Under the pieces are notes generated by a model. That model was not told the origin of the DNA, searched no databases, and saw only the letters and a list, made by a program, of their open reading frames with translations. The position numbers were made by a program, and so were the translations under genes. Below are positions 46,101 to 54,310 of a stretch of 64,000 bases of DNA, piece by piece (position 1 is the first letter of the stretch; the number at the start of each line of letters is the position of its first letter). Source of the DNA: Anadara kagoshimensis (Eukaryota > Mollusca > Bivalvia > Arcoida > Arcidae); assembly GCA_021292105.1 (NCBI GenBank), contig CM037871.1, positions 52,869,261 to 52,933,260 on the forward strand, read 5' to 3'.

Positions 46101-48155
46101 TAACATTACGTAATTACATTTTATACTATATCATTAAGGCTGCATATTTCATTTTAGTTGTACGAGTTACGACGGCTATAAATTTATAAATAGCATTCAT
46201 AAGAGTTCGCGAATGGAATTACATATAACGAGTCATAATATTAATTACAGAGTGATAGATTGGCATTTGCTCATATCTAAATGGTCCACTTAATATATAT
46301 TTTCCAAAAGTCCTTTAGGATTCTTATTCATTGACAAAAGTATTTATTAATGTATCACGTGATCAATACCTTGTAACGATAATGCGCATCAATTACATCC
46401 AAAATCCCAAAATTTTCATTTTCAGTTCGTGTCTATATAAATATGAACGTTATTGAATAAACGTGTGTTTCATCATTGTAACTCCTTTAGGTCTTTAGAA
46501 TGAGCTTTGAAAATGCATTTAAGAAATTGTTATGGAAGTACGAAGTTTTGATATAGTAATTGCATTTATGTTTCGATTTCTGCTCTGTGAAATAAATTTA
46601 CAACTACTGGATGTTGCTAATGTCTGACTGCTGGTTTATACTTCATTCGCTCTAACCTATATTTCTGATTTGCTACGAAGATGAACTTTTTTTGCAGATG
46701 AAATGCATGTATATTTTATGTATTCACATAAAAATTCACATAAAATATAAAACAAACAAACCGGTCTATGTTCAAATTCTTTTTTTCATTTTTTTTTTCA
46801 GTTTTCGAATTCATTTCCCGAGGATGATTCAGGTTGACATAACCACAAAAGTGGCACGACCAATACGACGGACAGGTATAGTAATATTATACTTAATAAA
46901 AAAAATATATCAAATAGTTCTCATTATATAGAAATCAACAAAATGAACAAGATTAAAATATTAAAACATTAACGATTGATTGGATCAGGATTATCGCCCC
47001 AGTAAAGAATATTTTAATTACATCGAGACGTCACCAGCTACATGTGAATTGTCTTAGATAATGACCTTTGCAGGTCAATGTGCAGGGAGGGTTCTTGTAC
47101 GTCATCTATATATCTGTATGTTGTGTTGAATGATTTGGCGACAGTCTTCTCTGGATTTAACAAGGTTTTGCATGTATTCTGCTTCGTAAGAAAAAAGAAA
47201 CAAATCAGCAAGTAATGGTGCACAGTTTGTACCCATTGGTATACCGATTGTTTGCTGAAAAAATATATTACCAAACACAACAAATATGTTATTTATCAAA
47301 AACTCCAACATTTTGATGATAGTATCTTCAGTATATTTTTCTTTGGAATCCGTATGGTGCTTGACAAAATAACCAGAATCCCTGTTCAGCACCAGATATT
47401 TGTATCTTGGTTTACCGTTTTTGTAAAAGAAAGACAAGTGAATAATTTCTTTAAGGCGTTCTTTCAATTTAGAATGAGGGATAGTGGTGTATAGTGTAGA
47501 AAGATAAAATGTTTAAATACTTTTTACATGAGATTAAGTATAAGAAGAAAGATGTTCAAGTAATTCTTTAGAATTTTTGAGAATCCACATTTGGTTGATT
47601 CCAGATGTAGAATATAAAAACTGATGACAAAAATCACTTGTTTGAACTGCCACCAGATAATTGGCCTTGGTATAGTAAAATTATATTTGTAATAAATGAT
47701 AAATAAAGTACAAAGGGTTAGTATAAATATTTGTGTTCATCCAGTTTCTTTGTTTCATTCGCATATTTAAGAGCTCCAAAGACTATTTTATCGGGTAGTC
47801 AAATCCATTTTTCTTAAGATATGATGAGTAGTTCATAGAATTATTATCCTAGCTGATAGTGGTATTTTTGGTAGAGTTAAATTAGTCTTACAGAAATATA
47901 CCAGTCCCTTTCAAAAGACATACAATCTAAAGTTAAAGTCTTAAAAAATGACAGTTTAAGTTAATCAAGAAGAGCCTCATGCCTCATTTCCTGGTGAAAG
48001 GTAAATGTTTTTATCTTTGTAAGGTTGTGATTTGGACAAAACAATTGTTTTTGGTGCTCTCAATCACACATGAAAATATTGAATTTTATTAAGTGATGTA
48101 TACTAGTTATAATTTTTTATTTGACATTATTTGTGTCATTTCAGAAAACGCCTGA
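26687..48155 (+). CDS. vWA-MIB/HERC2-WWE gene, copy 2 (complete, 23 exons)
   Basis: Exons: 26687-26749, 27740-28072, 29920-30062, 30799-30878, 31525-31571, 31965-32715, 33265-33311, 33872-33937, 34546-34668, 35384-35503, 36194-36268, 37293-37420, 38193-38279, 40156-40245, 40886-40993, 41461-41659, 42121-42267, 42948-43032, 43724-43794, 44604-45061, 45938-46109, 46802-46875, 48145-48155. Summed length after allowing for two one-base lesions is 3,480 nt, about 1,159 residues. Layout: polar N-terminus, coiled coil, acidic region, vWA domain, two MIB/HERC2 domains, basic Ser/Thr linker, WWE. An in-frame TGA lies 9 nt before the ATG in copies 2 and 3, which supports that start. Lesions: exon 1 lacks a C near 26741 relative to copy 3, and exon 18 lacks a T at 43004-43005 relative to copy 1. 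No signal peptide or membrane segment is seen, so the protein is probably intracellular. The domains are known from ubiquitin and ADP-ribose signalling; the combined role is unknown. Confidence 0.85.
26784..26999. mobile_element. MITE-like element, same family, intron 1 of gene copy 2
   Basis: Left end CAGACATGTCGAAAATTTAA, right end AAACTTTCGACAGATCTAT. Internal TTGTCGAGATATATGTAACG matches the family member at 21310-21516. It begins about 35 bp after the exon 1 donor. Confidence 0.58.
27075..27315 (+). repeat. Family X repeat, intron 1 of gene copy 2
   Basis: TTTTTACTTTGCTTTTGGAT and TGTGGTTTGGGCATGGATTG are close to the family consensus; tail of T and TA. Unit 2 counterpart about 58140-58395, where the tail is a longer TA tract. 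Confidence 0.55.
27740..28072 (+). CDS. Copy 2 exon 2 (polar disordered region with 15-residue expansion)
   Basis: Acceptor TTATTACAG, donor CCCCAG|GTAATCC, phase 1 to 1. Encodes about 111 residues rich in Ser, Arg, Asn and Glu with no recognisable domain. The 3' end carries two related units (KSLSNVPTG and, after RSRQES, KSLSNVPPG); copy 3 has only one. The extra 45 nt are 28028-28072, in frame. Several substitutions from copy 3 change the amino acid. Confidence 0.72.
28101..29010. other. Intron 2 of gene copy 2, unexplained sequence with higher GC patches
   Basis: Includes a 110-codon open frame at 28612-28944 that is cut by a TAG in unit 2 (59639-59878) and shows no domain, so I do not call a gene. 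The remainder is unique sequence. Confidence 0.5.
29015..29113. repeat. Hairpin repeat in intron 2 of gene copy 2
   Basis: Arms AATAACTTGTGTTTTTAACA and TGTTAAAAACACAAGTTATT, 20 bp, perfect, flanking about 55 bp. Confidence 0.7.
29628..29682 (-). ncRNA. Degenerate hammerhead motif and Penelope-type terminal fragment
   Basis: Minus strand has CTGATGA (29668-29662), a fully paired helix II (GGATT/AATTC with one G-U), and GAAA (29648-29645), but the cleavage triplet is TTC in place of GTC and helix I is interrupted by inserted bases. The flanking sequence (CTTGGACCGAAAAT, then GGGTTGAAAAA) is shared with the intact motif at 17316-17366 and the fossil at 36392. In unit 2 the core between TTAAGAT and TTCAGTGG is deleted (about 60640). 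Confidence 0.55.
29920..31571 (+). CDS. Copy 2 exons 3-5 (start of coiled coil)
   Basis: Exons 29920-30062, 30799-30878 and 31525-31571 with phases 1-0, 0-2 and 2-1. Exon 3 ends VREFREAMKQ and exon 4 continues FQKLSREVDEMQETNND, a heptad-like pattern of Leu, Val and Met with charged flanks, typical of a coiled coil. Exon 5 is short (RQTGSDQETAMLSRIE) and joins exon 6, DSLERLKCLDDRSQ. These fit an oligomerisation segment. Introns here hold a dispersed repeat at 30485-30645 and a fold-back element at 31065-31405. Confidence 0.75.
30290..30319. repeat. Poly-A tract in intron 3 of gene copy 2
   Basis: About 29 A's after TTTTACAAAT; unit 2 has only AAAATAAAAT here (61258-61268). Confidence 0.85.
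30485..30645 (+). repeat. Family X repeat, intron 3 of gene copy 2
   Basis: GACAGGTGTAGTTAGAAGGA, TTGCTTACCCTTCCGAAGCA, TTTACTTTGCTTTTGGAATT, GGGATTTGAACATGAATC. The most complete + copy. Unit 2 counterpart about 61435-61590. Confidence 0.6.
31065..31405. mobile_element. Fold-back element of about 330 bp, intron 4 of gene copy 2
   Basis: Ends ACAGGTACTTGTAGAGGACA and TGTCAACAAGTACCTGT are inverted. Inner pairs include CACAATGCTACCG with CGGTAGCATTGTG and ACACCCTCCTACGA with TCGTAGGAGGGTGT. The apex is near 31235. No coding capacity. Long hairpin MITE. Confidence 0.72.
31592..31766. repeat. TG and TA microsatellites in intron 5 of gene copy 2
   Basis: TG tract 31592-31630, then after about 70 bp TA tract 31702-31766. 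In unit 2 the TG tract is longer (62525-62576) and the TA tract shorter (62648-62664). Confidence 0.9.
31965..32715 (+). CDS. Copy 2 exon 6 (coiled coil then acidic Glu/Asp/Thr-rich region)
   Basis: Largest exon, 751 nt, acceptor TTTAACAG, donor ATGAG|GTTACG, phase 1 to 2. The first 45 or so residues continue the coiled coil (VEVLSVTIETLSQTVDKLC). The next 110 are strongly acidic (for example DMVNTDSEKTDITEDID), then mixed polar with no domain I recognise, ending LLERFATM. A frame opening at TTG 31988 and running to 32767 is this exon read past its donor; TTG is not the start. Copies 1 and 3 encode an identical exon 6 and differ from copy 2 at a few residues. Confidence 0.85.
33265..33937 (+). 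CDS. Copy 2 exons 7-8 (linker to vWA domain)
   Basis: Exons 33265-33311 and 33872-33937. Exon 7 encodes a short basic and polar piece (KGNEYRNLVANPS). Exon 8 encodes a GLGREVIDESLWADWAQEEV segment that is conserved in copy 1 with Asp/Glu exchanges. The latter probably forms a helix leading into the vWA fold. Between them lies a copy of the dispersed intronic repeat (about 33490-33625). Confidence 0.72.
34546..40245 (+). CDS. Copy 2 exons 9-14: von Willebrand factor A domain
   Basis: Exons 34546-34668, 35384-35503, 36194-36268, 37293-37420, 38193-38279, 40156-40245. The MIDAS metal site is complete: DISASMKG (DxSxS) in exon 9, the conserved Thr in GPTPLGGGL in exon 11, and the Asp of IILITDGKATPDG in exon 12. 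Exons 10 and 13 supply the expected strands (ENISLVTVGHETRVV and NRVFCIPVGDANL). In the family such domains bind protein ligands through a Mg2+ ion. The protein is almost unchanged from copy 1 across the six exons; only exon 10 has a few replacements. The exon 14 acceptor is TTTAAG here and TTTCAG in copy 1. Confidence 0.88.
36392..36442 (-). ncRNA. Fossil hammerhead motif inside unit 2-specific insertion
   Basis: Minus strand retains AGCACTA and TTAGTGTT helix I arms and a perfect GGAAT/ATTCC helix II, but the core reads CTGATGT in place of CTGATGA and ACAA in place of GAAA. It is expected to be inactive. It is the left part of a roughly 750-bp insertion absent from unit 1. Confidence 0.5.
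36935..37095. repeat. 161-bp near-perfect palindrome
   Basis: Centre GTGCGC-AGA-GCGCAC at 37015. Arms extend 80 bp each way: left AAAATCACACATATGTGG through TTTATTGTGCGGACG, right CGTCCGCACAATAAA through CCACATATGTGTGGTTTT. Only a few mismatches. No coding frame is seen. Fold-back (MITE-like) element or its terminal part. Confidence 0.8.
39119..39435 (+). mobile_element. tRNA-derived SINE, intron 13 of copy 2
   Basis: Counterpart of 7801-8116, nearly identical. Confidence 0.77.
39985..40104. repeat. Fold-back element of about 120 bp, unit 2 intron 13
   Basis: Counterpart of 8664-8785, with slight change at the left end (AAAATGGTTATTG). Confidence 0.7.
40886..41659 (+). CDS. Copy 2 exons 15-16 (helical spacer and start of first MIB/HERC2 domain)
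   Basis: Exons 40886-40993 and 41461-41659. Exon 15 encodes a Met/Lys-rich helix-like stretch (ALAMQMKMQIKDTTIDEA). Exon 16 continues with a helical segment (EAILEFVKKPEILAFNVADI) and then enters the MIB/HERC2 fold at GTRVKRGPDWRWQDQDSGG. The first part resembles a helical bundle after the vWA domain but I cannot name it. Confidence 0.8.
41575..43794 (+). CDS. Copy 2: two MIB/HERC2 domains (3' exon 16 to exon 19; exon 18 frameshifted)
   Basis: First domain: GTRVKRGPDWRWQDQDSGG in exon 16, then GWVFVEWDGNNGHNAYRYG and EYDLTVID in exon 17 (42121-42267). Second: GCAVRRGPDWKWDNQDGG in exon 18 (42948-43032), then VRWPNGQMRNYRFGAEDSFD in exon 19 (43724-43794). These match the MIB/HERC2 pattern of RGxDWxWxDQDGG, xxWDNG, YRxG and YDL. 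In Mind bomb ligases this SH3-like module binds Notch ligands. Exon 18 is 85 nt here and 86 in copy 1: one T is missing at 43004-43005 (GTCTTAAGG against GTCTTTAAGG), so the literal frame fails from there. The copy 1 form, VFKVEANGWIL, fits the domain and is clearly ancestral. Confidence 0.87.
44274..44577. mobile_element. MITE-like element with ATGATCCCATAGAC terminal repeats, unit 2
   Basis: Counterpart of 13015-13281, about 40 bp longer, with an extra AATCAGCTGTATTCTTC segment. One CRE-like site is kept (CATGACGTCAT); the other has drifted (GATGATGTCATTG). Right end abuts the exon 20 acceptor. Confidence 0.6.
44604..45061 (+). CDS. Copy 2 exon 20 (Ser/Thr/Lys-rich linker)
   Basis: 458 nt, acceptor TTTTTACAG, donor CAGG|GTATGA, phase 2 to 1. 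Low complexity: many Ser, Thr, Lys and Arg residues (for example TTKTTPVPTNTKSLDTTIS), ending KPLTLANKQ. Probably disordered and a possible phosphorylation or nuclear-targeting region, by composition only. It differs from copy 1 at many positions, nearly all changing the residue. A longer open frame here (44512-45318) is this exon plus flanking intron. Confidence 0.82.
45938..46875 (+). CDS. Copy 2 exons 21-22: WWE domain
   Basis: Exons 45938-46109 and 46802-46875. The first Trp motif is IAFWSYQKDNKEWEPYPEG, followed by KIETAFSRKPTG and VIQLNNIT. Exon 22 completes the fold with FRIHFPRMIQVDITTKVARP and IRRT. This is the canonical WWE layout: Trp, Trp, Glu, then (Y/F)xIDFxxMxQ and an Arg pair. 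In RNF146 and PARP family members this module binds iso-ADP-ribose; in Deltex it binds ankyrin repeats. The pair of exons is almost unchanged in copy 1. Confidence 0.9.
46990..47042 (-). mobile_element. SINE tail fragment beside the RT relic, unit 2
   Basis: Counterpart of 15680-15732. Confidence 0.58.
47090..47650 (-). pseudogene. Reverse-transcriptase relic, probably Penelope-like, unit 2
   Basis: Same relic as at 15780-16340, at the equivalent place in copy 2. Open frame 47467-47102 with GIPMGTNCAPLLADLF; TTYRYIDDV in the adjoining frame. Nearly identical to unit 1, including the breaks, so the insertion predates the duplication or was homogenised after it. Confidence 0.72.
48145..48155 (+). 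CDS. Copy 2 putative terminal exon 23 (ENA-stop)
   Basis: Acceptor TGTGTCATTTCAG follows a good pyrimidine tract. The phase-1 G of exon 22 plus AA gives Glu, then Asn, Ala, TGA. It is conserved in copy 1 at 16834-16844. I see no AATAAA within several hundred bases downstream, and it lies between the retroelement RT relic and the hammerhead motif, so it may be exonised element sequence. The alternative is read-through past the exon 22 donor to a TAG at 46929-46931, which adds 18 residues. Confidence 0.45.
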
Positions 48156-48621
48156 ATAATAAGGATATTAACACCTTGTACCAAGTGGATTCAAATTGAT
48201 GGTCTGATTAACCTTATTTCATCTAATGGTACAAAATGAATGTAATAAGTGTATGTGTTGTGATGACTTTGATGATTAGGTTATCAAATATATAACAGCA
48301 ATAATTAATGGCTATTTTCAACCTTGATGAAAACAAGCATACAGAAGAATGGTACATAACATTACGTCAGCACTGAAACACATTTTTATCCAATTATAAA
48401 CGGTACTATGTAAAACTTGGAAGTATGTTAGAAAATTTAACAACTCTTTGTTTAATAATTTGCGTTTTCGATTTTACAAATTTAGTGTCCTTCGTTGATA
48501 TCATTGGTTGTGTTTTGTTAGTGCTTAGATAACGTTATTTATGAACGGAATATTATCCTCATAAATTATCAATATTATACAAGAGTAGTATTGTATTACA
48601 CAATATATCAGTTTTAATTTT

Positions 48622-48672
48622 ACTGCACAAGACAGTCGTTTCGGAATACAAATCCTCATCAGTAGTGCTTGG
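48622..48672 (-). ncRNA. Type I hammerhead ribozyme motif, unit 2
   Basis: Sequence identical to the unit 1 motif: CTGATGA at 48662-48656 (minus), GAAA, minimal helix III, GTC, and GCAC/GTGC helix I. Same position relative to the RT relic at 47090-47650. Confidence 0.75.
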
Positions 48673-48974
48673 ACCGAAAATATGAAATCATAATCTTTTT
48701 TTTTCAAGATGTTGAAATCCAAAGGATTTTATTTGTCAAAACACGCTCTTCTTCATTAACAGTGTTATTGTCTTTTTTTATTCTATTCAGTGTCTGGCAG
48801 CGCTGCAATAACTTTAGTTTGAGCATGGAATAGATACAAGGATTTTGTATGGTAACATCCAAAACGATTTCATACTTATCTGTTTCGTCATAGTCATTAT
48901 TATTTTTTGCTTATGTAAATTTCACTCAAATTGTTTTGACAGTAGTCTAGTGTCTTGAACGTAATTTCATAAAT

Positions 48975-49462
48975 ATTTTTAGCTCACCTGACCAAAGGTC
49001 ATGTGAGCTTATGGTATGGTGCAGCGTGTGTATGTGCGTGTGTGCGTGCATGTGTGCGTGCGTGCGTCGTTAACACACATTTTCGACTTCTCCTCTGAAA
49101 GTACTTGGCAGATTTCAGCGAGACTTGGTCAGAAGCATGTCTGGGTCGGTGTAATTTAGATTTGTTCATGGCGTTGCCATGGCTACCACAACTAGGTCAC
49201 AGTGACCTAGGGGTGCAAAAATCTTGAAAAATCTTCTTCTCTGAAATCTATGATGGGAAAAAAATCTGATGTGATATTTGGCTTCTCTAGGGACTTAAGC
49301 CTATAGATCTCAATGCGAAACAATACCGAAATGGTTAATTATCTCGAAAACTATAAACTTTTTGTATAGGCATGAATATTAGAATGGTGTAGGTATTGAT
49401 ACAATGATTATTTTGATGTATAGAAAAAGGTCATGGGTCAAAGGTCAAGGTCACAGAATCGA
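48975..49462. repeat. Mollusc-type interspersed repeat, unit 2
   Basis: Counterpart of 17965-18455, joined directly to upstream sequence because about 290 bp (17671-17960 in unit 1) are absent. Confidence 0.6.
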
Positions 49463-50409
49463 AACAATACCATTGCAGCCATGTGCATATCACACTTTCC
49501 CCTCCTAGCCCAGTAAACTGGTTACCAAGGTAACTGAACAACCTCGATACCTTTATTTGGTATATTTCTTCATCATCTCCAGAATTTGACATTTACAAGT
49601 AAATGACACAAATTATGATTTACGTGAAGTATGAAGACAATAAATGGCGGATGATAATGACAGGTAAAATGACAGGTGAAACCAGGTAAATTAATTAAAT
49701 ATACATAAATATCTTATATCATACTGAAGTTTTAATTTGATGTTTTCTTTAAAATCACATGAGATTTTTTGTAATACTGCACATTAATATGCATATTTGT
49801 CATAATATGTTTATCCAAAATTTTAATAAAAATAAATTTGTGATTTTTGCAAATTGTTTATTAAAATATCATTGTAATTTTTTAACTCTAAACAATGGTT
49901 TTGTTATCAAAGTGTACTAAGGACCGTGTTTAACATGGCAAAGTTCAAACAAAATGTCACGCCCTACATCAGCGTAAACATGCGTGATTATGTAGTAAGA
50001 TGGCATTTGGTTCCTTCAGGACGTTATTGTATTGCTACAATATAACGTATTTTAACAAACAAGAGATTGTATAAAACGACACATGTCCTATTGTAACGGT
50101 TTTATTACACAATTTAAAATCAATTATATAATAATAAAAATATTATAGAATTAAAATTTATGAAATGCGTAAAATAGTGAATAAACATGGGAACACTAGA
50201 TGATTTTAATATTGAATAAAAATTATATAATTTGTGACATGGTACACTATTTTAATAATTTCGGATTGCGTGAGTTAGTATTTGCATAACTTTCAACACG
50301 TAAGGGTCTACAAATTGTTTGTAAACTTCTAATATATTATTTATTCCCACCAAATCACACAGTCAATATAACTAGAAATCTAGAAAACCGTTTTTTTTAA
50401 TTTCTAGAG

Positions 50410-50749
50410 ACCACTGCGGTAGCTCAGTTGGTAAAATGCTAGCTCAGTTAGTGGGAGGTTATTGGTTTGATCCAAGGCGGGTCTCGCCTAAGACTTGAAA
50501 GTGGGCAATGATTGTTCTTTCGCCAAGCACTCTGCATTACAAAAACTAATGAATGTCACGGTGTCATGGAAACTTACAATAAACGAGGTCCCTTGTCACT
50601 GTAGGCTTGGCACTATTAAGAAAACTTCTGTATAATGTCATCAGCGCAACATAGGCAAAATTTCTAAACCTTCCTCTTTAGCTGGCGACGCCTCGATATA
50701 AGTAAACTAATCTTGACTGAGACGTTAAACACCATTACTTAACTCAACC
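50410..50749 (+). mobile_element. tRNA-derived SINE, unit 2 intergenic
   Basis: Counterpart of 19390-19728. Confidence 0.76.
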
Positions 50750-50942
50750 CCATCAAATTACACAGTCGGTATAAACAAAGACCTAGAAAACTGTCCTTTT
50801 CTTACTACATAAGTAATCTAGTTTTACTACTTGATACACCATGTAAACTAATAATCATACATGTAGAATGCAATATTCTCATTTTAGTTGGGTTGATTGC
50901 TAATACCATTGATCACACCATATGTTCGGAGTTGAGAGTTGT

Positions 50943-51000
50943 GAAATGGTGTTTAACGTCCCAGTCAAGATTATTCCACTTATATTTATACGTCGCCAGC

Positions 51001-51031
<31 letters not shown>

Positions 51032-51253
51032 GTATGTGCAGATATTTTGCCTGTGCATTGCGCTTTAGTACAGCAGGGTTCTTTATCGTGACAAGGGACC
51101 TCGTTTATCGTAAGTTTCCATTACACCGTGACATTCATTAATTTTCGTAATGCAGAGTGCTTGGCGAAAGAACAGTCACTACCCAATTTCATGGGCCAGA
51201 GTAGGACGGGGTGCGAACCCACAACTTTCTACATCTGAGTCACTGAGGTGGTC
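50943..51253 (-). mobile_element. Reverse-oriented SINE with short TA tract, unit 2
   Basis: Counterpart of 19916-20283. The TA tract is only about 28 bp and 21 bp are missing in the tRNA-like head. Confidence 0.74.
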
Positions 51254-51886
51254 AACATGTGTTTGGAATGAAACTCTATTTTGCATTTTGTTTCAAAAGC
51301 ATTCCTTATCTACAGTTTCTCTAACATATCTGGCAAAATTTACCTATATTCATGAAAAGAAGTAATGAGAAAAACTAGGATAGAATAAATTGCACTAATA
51401 ATTATTTTGGAACTATCTAAAAGTAAAAGGGAAAATCTTAGTCAATGAGTAATTTTGAAACTGGGGTCATTGACTAAAAAAAAAAACAACAAAACTGGAT
51501 TCGAAATGACATCAGCTTAAAACGATCGTACAAATAAAACATTACATTTATGAATATCTTGGAAATAACACAATAATTTAGATATACAAATTGCCAGACT
51601 TGTGTTTAGGCGAAGTCATTGCGAAACTAGGATTAGTTAAGAGTTTACTTGAAGTGTACGACTTTTCCTGGCTGATAATTATACGAAGGTGTTGACATAT
51701 TTTAAAATTCTGATAAAGATACAGCATGGTATCGTCATATATACCATATTTTAAATGTATTTTATGATTAAATTAAAACAAATGGCATATGACGGTATAA
51801 ATAGCACATATTGACTGGCTAGATGAACATATCTAAAAGAACCGGAACCGGAGATATGTAGTTAATGGTCAAATAAAATGTAGCAC

Positions 51887-51888
<2 letters not shown>

Positions 51889-51946
<58 letters not shown>
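51889..51946. repeat. GA microsatellite (unit 2)
   Basis: About 29 AG repeats, counterpart of 20920-20947. Confidence 0.9.
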
Positions 51947-51949
<3 letters not shown>

Positions 51950-52315
51950 TTTTGTTGACATAATTGTACGCAATGTACGCTTAATAAAAGTACAGTTTAC
52001 CCTACAATCAGACACATGTGTACATACATTGTACACATTATGAATATATTATAAACTATAGTCTCCTTTTGTGCTTTGAAGTAAACATGTTATAATTATT
52101 TAAATTTAAGTTTAAAGAACATGCGATGATAAATACAGTTACTATTTCTTTTGTTTTGTTTTTTCTTTTTTAAATTTTTATGCACAACAAAGTATAAGAA
52201 TTACACAACATCATCATGACAGAATTATCAAAGCTTTGTCTTGTTTCTTTAGTTTCATTTATACTACGGTATAATGAATTATGTTACATACAAAATACAA
52301 TACTTTATGACTTAT

Positions 52316-52522
52316 ACAGACCTGTTGAAAGTGTAACACTCGTCTGACGAAAAGGAGTCGAAACCGGCTGCCTAGTGGTTGACCTTTGAATAACCAATGA
52401 CGGAAAACCTATTAAAACATATAATAGATGGCATTTACTCAGAATCTGTCGAGATATAACTAACGAGGGGACCAAAATTAGATAATTCTATACCTCATTG
52501 TTAAATTTTCGACAGGTCAGTA
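52316..52522. mobile_element. MITE-like element (GACCTGT family), unit 2 intergenic
   Basis: Nearly identical counterpart of 21310-21516. Confidence 0.57.
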
Positions 52523-52699
52523 CTGTTTAACAATAAACATATTTTATTCATTGACTTGTTGTGTAAAGTTTTAAAATTAAATTTTATATTAATTTATTTG
52601 CCAAAAAAATAAACATATACATGTACATGTTTTATTGTGTATGAATAACAAAACAGTAACATATTTGCGTAATAATTAGACAATATTTGTCAGTTTAAA

Positions 52700-54310
52700 A
52701 TCAGACCATACATAGCTCAGTTGGTAGAGTCTCGCTCCGTAAGTGGGAGGTCGTGGGTCGACCCCGACCGGGTAGGACTTGAAACTGGGTAGGACTGTTC
52801 TTTCACCAAGCACTCGACATTACGAATGAAAGTCATGTTCTTTCGGTGGGAAATTAAAAAAAAAGAGGTCCCGTGTCACGGTGGGCTTGGCACAATAAAG
52901 GACCCTGCTGCATAATGCCATAGCGCAACGCACTGCAATATTTCTACACTTTTGCCTATAGCTGCGACGACTCAATATTAGTGAAATATTCTTGACTGGG
53001 CGTTAAACACAATTACTCAACTAACTCTTTGTTTAAAATCAGCGTTAATTGTCTGTGGTTATTCAAAACATTTGAAAAGTACCATTTTTTTAATTAAAAA
53101 GGAAAAAATGAACAAAGCATTTGTAACTGAAATTATTACTTTTTCAAAGATATTGTAACAAAAACGGAAACCTGTCGGTATCCAATCTAAAACGTACATC
53201 GTCAAATGTCGGTAAAGAGTAAAGTGGGGTAATACGTCCCTGTAACGATCTCTCGCTTTTTGAGGTGGTACATAGCCAATGTTAAAACGTTTACTGGATA
53301 GCCAATTAAAAACAAACAAAACAGTAATGTCAGAAAAGGGCAAAAGAATAAAGTGGGATAATGGACGTTTAAACATAGTCAAGATTTTTTAACTGATATC
53401 GAAGGCGGTCAGTTCCAGTAGAATGAAGAAAACCAGAATGCCCAAAGAAAACCACCGGACATTACCAAGATAACTGATAAACTTTATCTGTACCGAGTGT
53501 AATTCGAACTAGTAGGTAAGCTTTTGGATAAAATTAAGTTAATTATGATTCTTCATTCGTCTAACGTTTGATTTGGTCGTACCAGACAGGGTAATGACTT
53601 TACTTTATTGTTTCCAGAATAAACAGAACTGTCTCACGAGGTGCAAATTCCCCGCCCACAACATTTGCTGTTTTCCCGAGACCTTGACCTTTACGATATC
53701 TTGTTCAAGTGATGACACAGCTTTGACCATAAAGATTATTATGTGAAGTTTTATGACAGTCGTCCAACGCATTATGAAATATGGCTCTACGATTTTACAC
53801 GGACGAACAGACAGACATGGCGATTCCTATATATAAACTAGTTTGCGGGTATAATATTCGACATGTAGTACTATATTTATTTACGCTACCTTACTGTTTA
53901 CTAGTAAAGTTAGAAGGGGCGTGTACCTTCTTATTATGAGTTGTACTTACTCTTTGTGCATTGGTTTAACATTGACAAAGTAGATGAGCACCATCAAACC
54001 AGAGACATATATAACAAACATTATAAGTGATTTTAATTACATGCAGTTGTTTGGTTAATAAAACATTTTTCAGAACTAAATAATCCTATCTTCATACATT
54101 AATCTAAATAACTTGACCGACATACCGGTCGCATATTCTGTCAGAATCTATCAATGGACTTTTTATCACAATTCTTGAGTATTTTTTTCTGTCAGACCAC
54201 CAGCTATGTGAACCATCAGCATCATCAATCATTCACGCTGATTCAAGTTTGTGATTTTTAACACGAATATTTAGTAAAAGGATTGGTATTCCCTATATAA
54301 TGATCAATCC
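52700..54310. other. Stretch of unit 2 with clustered one-base deletions
   Basis: Relative to unit 1 (21694-23260) there is a one-base loss every few tens of bases, for example GATATCTTGTTCAAGTG for GATATGACTTTGTTTCAAGG. Flanking kilobases on each side match almost perfectly. A separate insertion of about 100 bp (53262-53372) also lies here. Looks like local consensus failure. Confidence 0.65.
52704..53025 (+). mobile_element. tRNA-derived SINE, unit 2, many one-base deletions
   Basis: Counterpart of 21698-22033 but with a run of single-base losses (GGGTCGACCCCGACC for GGGTTCGACCCCCGACC; TTACGAATG for TTACGAAATG; GCTGCGACG for GCTGGCGACG). Confidence 0.74.

Noticed and set aside
53059-53382. 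107-residue minus-strand frame in unit 2
   Set aside because: Exists only because of the local one-base deletions and a roughly 100-bp insertion; absent from unit 1 and without any domain.
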